This document shows, piece by piece, positions 59,779-59,874 of a stretch of 59,874 bases of DNA. Made by a program: the position numbers and the translations under genes. The notes beneath the pieces are model-generated. The model saw only the letters and a program-made list of their open reading frames with translations, had not been told where the DNA came from and searched no databases. Source of the DNA: JACQCF01 sp043742785 (lineage in GTDB: Bacteria; Omnitrophota; Gorgyraeia; Zapsychrales; Fredricksoniimonadaceae); the NCBI GenBank assembly GCA_043742785.1, contig JAYTXU010000070.1, positions 1 through 59,874 on the forward strand, given 5' to 3'. The first letter of the stretch is position 1, and every line of letters starts with the position of its first letter.

Positions 59779-59874
59779 TTATAATTCCTTCTTATAAATC
59801 TTGGTTAATTTTCTACTGGGATAAATTGTTTTCAAAAAGATCTTATCCCCTTCTATGACACTAGGCACTGCCCA
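59779..59874 (-). CDS. Probable toxin of the pair, C-terminal part (cut by window edge)
   Basis: The last 31 residues are visible (ending YPSRKLTKIYKKEL). The VIEGDKIFLKTIYPSRK pattern with its basic end fits small mRNA-interferase or DUF4258-type toxins paired with CopG antitoxins. The family cannot be fixed from this fragment. Confidence 0.6.
   Translation of the reverse strand, partial: WAVPSVIEGDKIFLKTIYPSRKLTKIYKKEL

Overview
The window reads as about 60 kb of chromosome from an AT-rich, Gram-negative, probably anaerobic bacterium. The best guess is an uncultivated Candidatus Omnitrophota (former OP3) member. Grounds: a Kdo/lipid A/heptosyltransferase cluster (outer membrane with LPS), a ferredoxin-dependent 2-oxoacid oxidoreductase, and many copies of the 20-bp palindrome CCTGCCTGCCGGCAGGCAGG, which yields LPAGRQ peptides inside proteins. 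I associate that repeat with this group from memory; no 16S gene or search was available, so the phylum is inference.

Layout. 1-17.8 kb is a long leftward housekeeping run, in transcription order: korA-korB, trxB, fchA-folD-FAD oxidoreductase-TPR protein-polA, glgA, coaE, rho, rpmE, prfA, prmC, murA, trpG-trpD-trpC (cut by the edge). 18.0-22.6 kb is an accessory island: a membrane-anchored winged-helix/coiled-coil protein, four tandem ORF6N-domain (KilA-N-like) genes and a lipoprotein, downstream of a 550-bp region of 11-bp iterons and palindromes. 22.6-25 kb holds a decayed secreted-protein gene, a vapBC pair whose toxin is frameshifted, and bioB. 25.1-29.1 kb runs rightward: a D-2-hydroxyacid dehydrogenase and the three-subunit proton-translocating transhydrogenase pntAA-AB-B. 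29.2-36.1 kb is a molybdenum hydroxylase (xanthine dehydrogenase family) locus with XdhC and MocA-like accessory genes. 36.2-36.8 kb is a REP-associated tyrosine transposase (RAYT) flanked by its repeats. 36.9-48.2 kb is a leftward biosynthetic run: hom-thrC-coaB-apgM-like-lysC-cimA-valS-nadC, i.e. aspartate to threonine plus the citramalate route to isoleucine. A tRNA-Pro(GGG) lies at 48.6 kb. 49.1-59.4 kb is the LPS cluster: kdtA, lpxK, an LpxL-ELM1 fusion, a GT4-GT9 fusion, one GT4 and three GT9 genes. The right edge has a second toxin-antitoxin pair.

The most unusual signal is in the ORF6N array. Each of the four genes carries, at the same codons in its variable centre, a different 27-nt near-perfect DNA palindrome. 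The stems co-vary (Cys...Gly versus Ser...Ala codons) so that symmetry is kept. This looks like DNA-level selection inside a coding region: a self-recognised operator, a recombination hairpin or a target-site mimic.

A second theme is invasion of coding sequence by three families of small palindromic repeats: RAYT/REP elements with core GTGACAGGCAC, the LPAGRQ palindrome, and dRS3-like GTCAT...ATGAC elements. They sit in frame inside essential genes (valS, prmC three times, coaE C-terminus, a molybdenum hydroxylase, a glycosyltransferase), and the REP arms often supply or abut stop codons.
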